Shown here one piece after another: positions 55,701 to 64,000 of a stretch of DNA of 64,000 nucleotides. The notes below the pieces were generated by a model, which searched no databases, was not told where the DNA came from, and saw only the letters and a program-made list of their open reading frames with translations. The position numbers and the translations under genes were made by a program. Every line of letters begins with the position of its first letter. The stretch's first letter is position 1. Origin of the DNA: Rhynchopus euleeides (Eukaryota; Euglenozoa; Diplonemea; Diplonemida; Diplonemidae); NCBI GenBank assembly GCA_963210315.1, contig OY723245.1:2307910-2371909 (forward strand), read 5' to 3'.

Positions 55701-57844
55701 AGGGCAGGGTGTACACACTGTCATCGTGTCACAATTTGTGCCACAAGGAGGGGGTGCATGTTCGTGTAATTTTGTTGTGAAAAAGTGACACGTCGCACCA
55801 CACTACACCGCACCACCACACCACAGATGTGGATGAGTGTCTGAACGTCACCGTCTGCCTGACGGCAGGGCAGACATGCCGCGATACGAACCAGGCAAGC
55901 GGGTCGCTCGGGGACTGGGAATGCGTGTGCCCGCCCCACGCGACTGGCAGTAAGAAGGGTGCGGTGGCTACCTGTGGTATGCGATGATGCGTGTGTCAGT
56001 TGAGTTGAGGTCGCCTCGGCGTCTGGGCGTTGTGCCATGTGGCTGGTGCTTTCGACACACGCCCACCCACCCACCACAGCTCACGGCGACGGAGACGAGT
56101 GCAAGACCCACGCAACCGCCTGCAAGGGCGAGGGGCAGTACTGCTACGACCCAGACACAGCAGCTGCTGGGGACTGGGAGTGCCGCTGCGCCGATCCGGC
56201 GACGACTGTGACGAAGGGGGCACAGGGCCCTGCGACGTGCCAGCTGGACGAGTGTGCGGCGAAGTGCCCGACGTGTGCCGACAAGGGCGACGGCAAGGGC
56301 TTTGCCTGCAAGGGTGCTGGGCAGCGCTGCGTGGACCCGGGGATGGCACTCACGCAGGTCGGCGACTGGCAGTGCGAGTGTGTTGCGCCAGCGAAGGGAG
56401 CAGCCGGTGTTGCGGCACGTGCCGTGTGTGGTATGACCCGCTCCTCCCTGTTGCACCCTCCCCACCTCCTCCTCACACAGTGCACGATGAGTGCCTGCTG
56501 GTTGCGAACGCCAACGTGTGTGGTGCTGCCAGCCAGGACTGCGTTGACCCTGACCAGAGCGAGACGAGTCTGAACGACTGGACGTGCGTGTGCAAGGCCC
56601 CCCAGACGGGTAAGGCTCTGACAGCTGCAGCCAACTGCACCTGGGATGAGTGCCTGGACAGCAGCGTCGCGCGGACGTGCAGCGCCGCTGGGCAGACTGT
56701 ATGTTGCAAGCGGGGGGCATGCGTGTAGGGATATATGTAGACAAATGGATGCGACATACGTGCTTGTCTTGTGTGCTATGCATACACGGCCACAGTTTAG
56801 CGGATAGTGGAATGGCAGAACATAGTCTTCGCCAAAACCATAGCGTTTCGAATGATTTTTCATGCACCAACGATTTCAATATGATTTGGTTTTACCCTCA
56901 CCGCCTGTGTGGGTGCGATTGTTGTGGCGTCACACCTCACACCTCACCCCCCCCAGCTTTCACAGTGCTATGACCCGGACATGCGTGCATCCACAACCGG
57001 TGACTGGAAGTGCCGCTGCCCGAACCCATCGACTGGCGAAGGCGCAGGAAAGCCTGCCACATGCACCTTCACCGGCGAGTGCGCCACCCCCGAGATCGCA
57101 AGCGTGTGCACGTCGCGCGGGCAGACATGCGTGGACCCCGATGTTGTGAAGACAGGCGACTGGGTGTGCCAGTGCGTGTTCCCACAGACGGGGGTGAATG
57201 GACTGAACAAGGCTGCAAAGTGTGGGACGAATGAGTGCACCGTGCAGTGCCCGACGTGCGAGCGCGGGGCGTGCGCTGCGGCCGGGCAGGTGTGCGAGGA
57301 CCCGGACCCGTCGAAGGAGGGCGACTGGGTGTGCAAGTGCAGGGCCCCGCAGCTCGGGACGCCGGCGGTGGGCAAACCTGCTGCCTGTGTGGGTGTGCAG
57401 TGCACCGACATGTCCACGGAGGGCGCCTGCACTGCCGAGCCGCAGTGCGTGTACGATGGGGTGCAGGGCGTGTGCGTGTCGCGTGTGGTGGTCCCCGGGT
57501 GGAACGTCACAGAGACCCTCACTCTCACACTCAACGAGACGGAGGACCTCCGTGCTGCGACTGGCGACGGCGACGACGACTGCGTGCTGTGCTGGCTGCT
57601 GCCGCTTCTGCTGCTGCTGTGCTGCTCTTGCTGCCTCCTCGCCTTCCTGGCCATGCGGAGGCGCCAGCAGCAGAACGAGGCCGAGGACGAGAAGTGGAAC
57701 AAACAGTTCGAGGCGGAGGTGGAGGAGGGGGACGGCGAGGAGAACCTGGGGATGCGCAGCCCCTCGGCAAGCGGCGATGCCCACGAGTCCCTGCTGACAG
57801 AGGAAATGGCAGAGAACAGGAAGGACGACAACGACGATATCTAG
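37735..57844 (+). CDS. Giant type I membrane protein: VWA and EGF-like repeats (~6484 residues)
   Basis: Exons 37735-55591, 55827-55976, 56080-56430, 56481-56698 and 56966-57844 join in frame to 6484 residues. A signal peptide (MSRRAVLLLAAAGSALAA) leads in. Four tandem units follow, each a Cys/Trp-rich region plus a VWA domain with an intact MIDAS (DGSGS at 266, 831, 1396 and 1962, with later GGITD). A Pro/Thr stalk spans about 2268-2336. Then come about 70 EGF-like modules, most starting DEC and carrying GQ-C-x-DP and DW-x-C-x-C, plus three inserts with a CC pair. One helix (about 6398-6423, Leu/Cys-rich) precedes an acidic 60-residue tail. VWA and Ca-binding-type EGF modules are extracellular ligand-binding parts, so a surface adhesion or receptor role is inferred. 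It could also be a scale or wall component. Confidence 0.93.
37792..44535 (+). repeat. Four tandem Cys-rich plus VWA units of the giant gene
   Basis: MIDAS codons start at 38530, 40225, 41920 and 43618, a spacing of 1695, 1695 and 1698 bases. VWA domains cover about 38491-39260, 40186-40955, 41881-42650 and 43579-44349 and are nearly identical at the DNA level. The Cys-rich parts before the third and fourth VWA (about 40990-41870 and 42690-43560) are almost the same, while the first unit has its own, more diverged version. The Cys-rich part repeats a C-x5-C-x5-C-x-W pattern. Confidence 0.93.
44536..44740 (+). repeat. Pro/Thr/Ala-rich stalk coding segment
   Basis: About 68 residues built from TPAP, TSAP and PATPAPP variations between the last VWA unit and the first EGF-like module. 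Such segments are typically extended and O-glycosylated. Confidence 0.9.
44740..57400 (+). repeat. Array of about 70 EGF-like modules in two lengths
   Basis: By hand count about 69 modules share the spacing DEC, then C, then GQ-x-C-x-DP, then DW-x-C-x-C-x-PP, and a final P-A-x-C. About 21 are a longer type with an extra CPTC (or CATC, CTTC) pair after DEC. A few have lost the DE (for example the modules beginning PGDC, VGEC, SSWC, NNC). The x-DEC start is like calcium-binding EGF modules. Modules are diverged at DNA level, unlike the VWA units. Confidence 0.9.
46063..46340 (+). repeat. CC-containing module inserted in the EGF array (1 of 3)
   Basis: A roughly 90-residue module starting DECVEYSSAVTC, with an R-Y/V-T-x-DGC-x-C-x-CGW core, a PGPG turn and a GCCNP then GDWC-x-VAD-type end. 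Related modules lie at about 51580-51855 and 55150-55415. Each is followed by an EGF-like module that lacks the DEC start. Confidence 0.8.
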
Positions 57845-59577
57845 AGCCGTCCCTGTGCCGCCAGAAGCCGCTGTGCTGGGAAGGCAGCTCTGCGCGTGTC
57901 CTGCACCGAGAACCCTCGGTGGTGAGGCTGCGCGCTGTTGTATTCGTATTCCTGTATTCTTTTTATCGTTTCGATTACTCTGCAGAGAGTATTTCATGTG
58001 TTTTTCTGTGTGAATGAACCCTTGTTGTTATACTGTTACTATTATCGGGTATCTGTGCGTGTCTTTTCTTTTCTGTGTGTTTGCCGTTTGAACTTTTATG
58101 CGTGCCCGAGTTTCCTTTTGCCTTTATTACATTCACTGCCACACCGTGACTGCCCCCGCTTTTTTTTTGTTTGGGGCATTCCTTCCTCTGTTCTGCAGAG
58201 TTATCCACAAGTATCAACACAAACTGACGCATGGCCCCTGATGTGCCACTGCGACTCACTGCGCGTCATCACGAGCATCGTATTATCTTCAACACAACTC
58301 CATTCGTGCGTGTCAGCGTTTGGTCCTCGCCTCTTCTGCACCCCCTTCACGGGGGTTGCTCCGAGGTTGCGTGTGTCGAGGTACCACACGTCTGAGGCTT
58401 CTTGTTCTTCCCCATCCCAATCCATACCCCCTTGTCCTTCGACCCTTGTCCCCCCCATGGCTTATCAAGGCTTCCCTTCCTGCCTGTTCCCTTCAATAGC
58501 AACGGTGCTAAATACCCCGTTGTTGACCTGCCGCACGCACCCCCACAGGGTTCCGTGCATGAAAGGTCGTCGCCCCTGACATGTGTGCGTGATGTGTGAT
58601 GCATGGTGCGTGTCCCTCGAAGAGGAATCAGGTGCTGTTTGTGCAGCTGCTTGCATCGCGCTTCGGTTGCCTGGCACGGATGCCTGGTCTCCCCCTCCCC
58701 CCCTCAGTGCGTTTCCCCTTGTGCGCTGTTGGAAGAGTATCCAAAGGGGGCCTTCGCTCTGAAGCGCGGGACGGTGGCCCCCTCCCACTTACGGTGGCAT
58801 AGTTTGGCAGAGGCGAGGTCCCATTGCTCCAAGACTGGTGGTGTTTTGTTGCATCTCCGAAAAAGCAAGCGAAAACTAACCCTGGCCCACGTGTTAGTGT
58901 GGTGGTGGCGGTGCAGGAGGGTGCGGCAAAGACACAATGTTTCTGCGCATCAGCCCTGTGTGCTCACACACGATCCGTGGGTGGTGGACCCGCTCGATGT
59001 ATGCTCCCGTGTCACCCATTCCCATCATCCCACACAGCCACACGGAGTGCAGTGTGCCTGGAGCACACTGCACCTCGTGGTGTGCCCCTTTTGACCCTCG
59101 CAGTTTTGCGTGCGTGCCTTGCCCTTTGAATTGGAACACCGCCGAACATTTGGCCCGCACTTTCTGCACCAGGCTGCCTGCAAGGGGAAGCCGTCGAAGC
59201 AACTCGGCCCCCTCGTACGGCAGCCGCGTGCGAAGATGACGGGCCAGACAAGAATCATCATTGTGGTGCCAATGTGCGTGTGCATCAGGACAAGCGAACC
59301 TGCAGCCAGCAGGAACTCTGTCGCAGGGCCCCTCTGGCTTTGGTGCTGCAGCTGTTGCATACCCGTGTCCCCTTGCCCCCTCCCTCCCCACCCGCCCCCG
59401 ACCTCCGCTGCACAATCCGCTCTCGAGTGCGAGGGAAACCACCCTGCCTGGCCCCCTTGCGCCGTACACCACGCCACGCCCCCTGCATAGGTCTGTCAAA
59501 AGGCACAACACGCTGCCCTAAATGGGTCTGCTGACTGCGTGACAGCCACACCCCACCCACTCCCCCACCCCGCCACC
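57845..59577. other. Intergenic, no gene seen
   Basis: AT-rich 3' flank of the giant gene (T-rich to about 58180), then mixed sequence. Short frames in all phases without joining splice sites. No RNA gene recognised. Confidence 0.5.
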
Positions 59578-61250
59578 ATGTCGAGCGTCGGGAAGGAGCT
59601 GGTGCCGGTGCCGCCTGCCGGCTTATCGTATGTCATCAGCCGCGCTGTGAGTGAGAGAGTGAGTTCATCAAGAGCAAGTGCTCGGTGTGTGTCTGCACTC
59701 CCTTGTCAAGATTCACGTGTGTGGGTGGGTGAGTGCCCCACCCTACCACCCGGCTGCCCCCCGGGGTGGCATAGGTGGCATCGATTGCATTCCCTCACCC
59801 CCACGTCGCATCACCACACCCTTCACAGGTTCAACCCACGCGGTCCGAGGCAGATTGGAAAGAGCCAGACCAGCCCAAAGCAGCCTGCTCTCTTGCCTGC
59901 CATTCGCGACAGCACGAAGTGCCGCAGCGCATTGGTGCCGCGTGCCAAGGTGGCCGAGTCGCACAGCCCACGCGGGGCGGAGCGTTCCCTGCTGACGTCG
60001 CACGACCTGAAGTCCATCGCCGGCTACATCGCCAACAACCAGAACCTCCCCTTCCAGCACCGCAGGGGCGATCTGAGGAATCTCATCCCCAACAGCCCTT
60101 TCAAGAAGGCGTCGGACCCTGCCGACACCGAGACGGGGCTCAAGCTGGCAGGGCTGCTGCCGCTGGAGTCGAGCATCGATGTGCCCATCCGCTTCGAGCC
60201 CCCCGATGAATATCACGCGCCCCCCCTGCAGGACCAGAAGCCCACCGCACCGCCTATCCAGCAGCTCTTCGCCTTCATGAAGGGGAGCACATTCCTTGCG
60301 CCGAGGCACGAGGGGCTTGAGGCCTCCCAGGCCCCGAAGCACACGCCGAGGGGGAAGCCTGCAGGGTTCAAGCCCCTCGACCCCAAGGATTACATGCTGC
60401 GCGCCCTCACGTCGCGCAGGGCAGGGCAGCGGAAGCATGAGGCAATAGCGTATTTCAACACCGCATGCCTGGCGTATTCCAGGACAGACTTTGAGAAGGC
60501 GACAGAGCTGCTCGCCAGGACGGTGTCGATTCTTGAGAAGCTGTCTGACAGGAGGGGGCTCACCGTGGCACACAACCTGATGGGTGTGTGCTTCTGCAAG
60601 CTGCAGCGCTATAAAACCGCGATACACCATTTCAAGAAGCAGGAGACGCTGTGCGGGTCATACGGCAAAGCCGTTGCGCAGATCAACCTCGGAGTTGCCT
60701 ACAGCGCCTTAGGAGAGCGCGCCTATGCTGTACACGCGCTGATGGATGGCCTAAACAACAGCCGGCAGACGCAGGACATGTGTGTCGAGTCGCTGGCCCT
60801 CGGCAACCTCGGTCTGGCCTTCCTGCGTGTGGGCAACCTGCGTGGGGCGCAGGAGAACCTGGAGGCCTGCATGGAGCTGTGCTCCCTGAGTGGCGATGAG
60901 ACAGGTGCAGCCGCCTGCCTCCTGCTGCTGGGAGAGGTGTACTCCCTGGCGAAGGACCACCAGCGGGCACAGTTCTACTTCACAAATGCGCTGAAGGTGG
61001 CTGTGGACGGCGGGGTGAAGGATGTCGAGCATGTCGCGCGAGTTTCCCTCGGGATATCACGCGGCAATGACTACTACGTTGAGTATGTCCCCAACGGCTG
61101 TGGATGCTGGACCATCTTTTGCTGTGTTTGCTGCCCCCTCCTGCAGGTGATTTGCTGCATGTGTCTGCAGGCCAGCCATCCATCACCTTCTCTTCTTACA
61201 GGCGCTGCACGGAAGTCGCGAATACGATCCACTCTCCAGTGAAGGGTTGA
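59578..61250 (+). CDS. Tetratricopeptide-repeat protein
   Basis: The preferred model joins 59578-59684, 59829-61082 and 61202-61250 in frame to 469 residues. ATG at 59578 has a CCGCCACC context. The first intron is less certain: donor GTGTGTGT at 59685 (the same type as in CDK5RAP3) and acceptor TTCACAG at 59828 keep the frame, but the region is also open unspliced and GTGAGT sites exist upstream. The second intron (GTATGT donor, TTCTTACAG acceptor) replaces an unlikely Cys-rich read-through by VERCTEVANTIHSPVKG and a stop. Residues 1-235 are polar and disordered. Five TPRs of about 40 residues (AIAYFNTACLAYSR, AHNLMGVCFCKLQRY, AQINLGVAYSALGERA, ALGNLGLAFLRVGNL, CLLLLGEVYSLAKDH) cover about 240-437. 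The 40-residue spacing is like TTC29, rapsyn or LGN types. A protein-interaction role is inferred. Confidence 0.85.
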
Positions 61251-61647
61251 AGCAGTGTAGGGTGTAGGGTGCGGCTCCCGCCGCCCTCAGGGGGGCGCGG
61301 TGGGTCGTGGTGGTGGTGGTGGTGCTCTTCGGTGGAGCCCTCCACCGCCCTGCCGCAGGGCGTCTCTTGCCAGAGCCGCTTTGCGCGCCGGCCCCCCGCG
61401 CCCCCCTCCTCCGTTATTTAGTCCCCCCAAAACCCCCCCCAATTCGTTGCTCTTGCTTCACCCCACCCAGCCGACAACCAAAAGCTCCCAGCCACCCCCT
61501 CCCCCGCCAGCGCCCCACCCCCGTTGTCTCTCTGCTCTCACCCCTCATGCCCCCTCTGGCCGACTCGTCAACACAGCAACCGCTGGCCACCCCCACCAAC
61601 CCCCCCCACCACAGGGCTTACCGCGGGCACCAGCCCAGGCGCTGCCC
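61251..61647. other. Short intergenic, C-rich
   Basis: The frame of the next gene is open here but has no ATG and encodes Pro-runs from CCCCA-type DNA. The stretch ends in CCCCACCACAG at about 61606-61616, an acceptor-like site 31 bp before the next ATG. Confidence 0.5.
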
Positions 61648-62376
61648 ATGTGGGAGCTCGACTCCGATGCTGTCATCCGCAGCCACACAGCAGATTCGGC
61701 GCTGTCTGAACTGCCACCCCCGCCTGTCCTTTCCGCAAAGGCCTCTTGCACCTACACGGAGGTGCCGAGGGTGAGCGACACCAGCGACACCAGCGAGGGA
61801 GAAGCGGCGACGGTGCGGACGGTGCAGCGGAGGTGGTGGTGCGTGCCTCCGGGGCTGCACGCCATCCGCCGGTGGTCGGAGCAGCAGCTTGCCGCGCGAT
61901 GCTTCAACCGATGGCGCCTCCTGGAGTATGCGCGTGCGGAGGACGAGCTCGTCGAGGCTGTGAGGCACCTGACGAAGCAGCGCAATGCCTACGTGATGCA
62001 CATCTCTGCCCTCCAGCAGGAGTACTCCACCCTGATGCAGGAGCGGGACGCGTGGGGCGAAGCTGTGGCGCGACAACACCCCGAGGAGCCGGACAGGCCC
62101 CCCCCTGGCAACGCCCAGCCCCCTGCGCATCCTGCGCCTCACACCGCGGAGGCGGTGCTGCAGCGCATGCACCGGATGGACAAGAAGGTCCCCCGTGCCC
62201 TGCGTGCCACGCCGCTGTATTCCCCAGGGACGTGCAGCGGGTCTGCACGCACCGCCCGGACACGCACCCCGCGGAGAGATATCACCTCCCCCCCGCTGCA
62301 GAGCGCAGCGTCGCCCCAGGTGTTCGTTAGAGGGGATGTGCCGTCGCATCCGCATATTCCCTTGAAGCTGAAGTGA
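61648..62376 (+). CDS. Small coiled-coil protein with Sfi1-like motif
   Basis: Single exon of 242 residues from ATG at 61648 (MWELDSDAVIRSH) to TGA. Residues ~65-85 include RRWWCVPPGLHAIRRW, and then AARCFNRWRLLEYA, which is like one centrin-binding Sfi1 repeat (A-x3-F-x2-W). It leads straight into a heptad-rich coiled coil (ELVEAVRHLTKQRNAYVMHISALQQEYSTLMQERDAW). The rest is Pro-rich and basic with TP sites. A 5' exon joined at the CACAG before the ATG cannot be excluded. A centrosome or basal-body link is possible from the motif but rests on one repeat. Confidence 0.65.
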   Translation: MWELDSDAVIRSHTADSALSELPPPPVLSAKASCTYTEVPRVSDTSDTSEGEAATVRTVQRRWWCVPPGLHAIRRWSEQQLAARCFNRWRLLEYARAEDELVEAVRHLTKQRNAYVMHISALQQEYSTLMQERDAWGEAVARQHPEEPDRPPPGNAQPPAHPAPHTAEAVLQRMHRMDKKVPRALRATPLYSPGTCSGSARTARTRTPRRDITSPPLQSAASPQVFVRGDVPSHPHIPLKLK

Positions 62377-63441
62377 GAGGGTGTGGAAGGAGGGGGGGGG
62401 TGTGGTGCTGTGGTGGTGGTGGTGGGGGGGGGGGGGTTGTCCCCCCGGCGCTGTCGTGTATTCCGTATCAGCTTCAGCTTCTCCCACAGGAGCTCCGCTT
62501 TCTTCCGCCCGAGGCCTGCCGGCTGTTTTTTCGATTCTTTCGCTAGCCCCCGCCCCCCCCCCCCTCCAGTTGTCACGGCGTGGCGGGGGGGGGGGAAATG
62601 ATGTTGCCTTTCTGTCATGTTTGTAGACTATTTTGCCTTTATTGGCGTAGAGAGATGGGGGGGGGGGGCTGCACCGTAGAGAGTAGCCCCGTTCCCCCGA
62701 ATATTGGTTGGCGGATCGGATCCGGCTTTTGTTGTATGGGGAGCAGCCATCGCATCGAAGCTTGTTGTGGAGGGAGAGAGCGTGTGAAGTCCTTTTCCTT
62801 TTCGAATGGCAGAGCCACGCACTCCTTACCCCCACACCCCACCCCACGCCCGGCCCACGCCCCCTTTACTCCAGCCTGCAGTGTTCGTGTGTTGCGTCGT
62901 ATCATATCATCAGAATCCTAAATCACCCCACGCCCGACAGGAGCTCAAACACATTCGGTTCTGTTTTGAAGCTGTCCCTTGAGGGTGCTCTGTCGAAACC
63001 AACGCCTTAACGAACCCCTCTTCTGCTGAGGTGGTTTTTTTTCCCCGCTTGCAAGCACATTGCGTACACCGGCGCCTTTTTTTTGGCAATGTGCCGTGTT
63101 GGCCGATCCGCATAAAGAAGGTGCGTTTGCCTCACATACGTTACCCCGCCCCCACCCCGGACTCCGTAGTCCCGAGCACCCCGCACGCTCGGTCTCTCGG
63201 AGGCGAGTGCACCGAACGAAGGGGAAGGTGTGACCCACACACCTTCACTTTTATCTGGAGAAATTGCCCACCCCGCCCCACCGATCCTCTCTTCCTCCTC
63301 CCCACCCCCCACCCCCACCCCACCTCCTTCGAAACGCCAAATAAAGGTATCCAGTCCCAAAAAAACAATCTGAGCGGAACAGGTGGTGTGGCGGGAGTGG
63401 GCAAAAAAAAAAGAGCATATCGGCTGAACGTCGTGAACTCC

Positions 63442-63472
<31 letters not shown>

Positions 63473-63658
63473 CCCCCACTCCCTGCAAAAAAAAATCACC
63501 CAAACGCGAATTCATTCCTGCCACCCCCCAATTGCCCCCCCCTCTCTCTGTCTCCCCCTCTCCCTCTCCCTCCCGCTCTTTTCTTTCACCTAAACCCCCG
63601 GATCTCATCGCCGACCTGAGGGATGGGCTGCAACACTGCGGCGGCCCCCAGGTGCTCC
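62377..63658. other. Intergenic with simple repeats
   Basis: G-runs near 62393-62440, 62585-62595 and 62656-62668, and a CA repeat at about 63441-63472. No coding frame or RNA gene supported. Confidence 0.5.
63441..63472. repeat. CA microsatellite
   Basis: A run of about twelve CA units followed by a GCACACC tail, about 190 bp before the last gene. Confidence 0.85.
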
Positions 63659-64000
63659 ATGGCCGCCACACAGCCCCCCCTCCTGCAGCGCCCTGCAAAG
63701 GGGGCCGCGGCGGGGTTCCACGGGGCGCTTCGTGCGGTGGTGACGTTGGCCGTGGCGGCATGCCTCTGCTCCGCAGCCCCTGTGCTCCCTGCGGCAGCCG
63801 CTGACACGCCCTCGCGCGACGCCTCGGTCGACGCGAGCCCTCTGCTCGAGATTCGTGCGGATGGCCTCGCCTGGGTGGCGGGCCTCGAGGCACAGCGCCT
63901 CGCAGAGTCGCGCGACGGCGCTTACATCGCTGTCTCAGGCGGGGGCCTGGTGGTGGTCTTCAGCGTTGCCGAGGCGCGACCCCCCGCAGCACCCCTGGCA
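63659..64000 (+). CDS. Secreted or membrane protein, N-terminal part (cut by window edge)
   Basis: ATG at 63659 opens a frame that runs to the window end without a stop (114 codons). A polar, basic start (QRPAKG) is followed by a hydrophobic core (ALRAVVTLAVAACLCSAAPVL) and small residues ending AAAADT-like, which is a good signal peptide with cleavage around residue 46-48. After it come LLEIRADGLAWVAGLEAQRL and YIAVSGGGLVVVFSV, beta-rich and possibly the start of an extracellular propeller-like or repeat domain. Codon bias matches the other genes. The family cannot be named from this piece. Confidence 0.6.
   Translation, partial: MAATQPPLLQRPAKGAAAGFHGALRAVVTLAVAACLCSAAPVLPAAAADTPSRDASVDASPLLEIRADGLAWVAGLEAQRLAESRDGAYIAVSGGGLVVVFSVAEARPPAAPLA

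Noticed and set aside
56866-56890. CCAACGATTT, like the start of a diplonemid spliced leader as I recall it
   Set aside because: Only ten bases agree, the rest differs, and it lies inside an intron of the giant gene. Treated as chance.
37792-57400. CRISPR-like or satellite-like regular repeats
   Set aside because: The periodic sequence is protein-coding (VWA units and EGF-like modules) with frame and Cys spacing kept.
59775-60209. Alternative frame after the first TPR-gene intron
   Set aside because: Phase-0 splicing at GTGAGT sites into the TTCACAG acceptor would give this frame, but it stops before the TPRs; the phase-2 join keeps the main frame.

Overview
This is a GC-rich eukaryotic nuclear window. 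Coding evidence comes from GT-AG introns (usually a GTATG donor and a C-rich 3' tract), in-frame exon joins, strong G/C third-position bias and eukaryote-only families (SCP-type CTD phosphatase, CDK5RAP3/C53, WD40, TPR, VWA plus EGF-like). Every gene I can support, twelve plus a partial one at each edge counted among them, lies on the + strand. Unidirectional gene order, few introns and large exons would fit a euglenozoan such as a diplonemid, where genes are co-transcribed and trans-spliced. That is an inference: no spliced-leader or rRNA gene is visible, and other protists are possible.

Layout: 1-131, acidic C-terminal end of a gene. 1173-5760, two almost identical CTD-type phosphatase genes made by a recent ~1 kb duplication. 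5761-12153, long gene-poor stretch with C-runs, a CA microsatellite and a cluster of perfect hairpins near 10.88-11.63 kb. 12154-12777, four-helix membrane protein. 13585-19251, single-exon 1888-residue helical orphan. 21190-22589, CDK5RAP3 homologue (UFMylation/ER-phagy adaptor family). 23149-24267, WD40 protein flanked by diverged direct repeats that may be structured RNA. 24768-28177, six-exon coiled-coil protein with a KH-like segment. 29824-31948, three-exon DAO-type flavoprotein. 32948-36955, coiled-coil/low-complexity protein.

The right half is dominated by one gene (37735-57844, five exons) encoding a ~6484-residue secreted-then-anchored protein: signal peptide, four 565-residue Cys-rich plus VWA units, a Pro/Thr stalk, about 70 EGF-like modules with three inserted CC-containing modules, one transmembrane helix and an acidic tail. 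It looks like a giant surface adhesion or receptor molecule. Its first exon is 17.9 kb without an intron, while the last modules sit on small phase-1 exons. After it come a TPR protein (59578-61250), a small coiled-coil protein with an Sfi1-like motif (61648-62376) and the start of a secreted or membrane protein cut by the window edge (63659 onward).

No credible tRNA, rRNA, CRISPR, retroelement or virus-like element was found. Intron boundaries and starts were read by eye and need transcript support.
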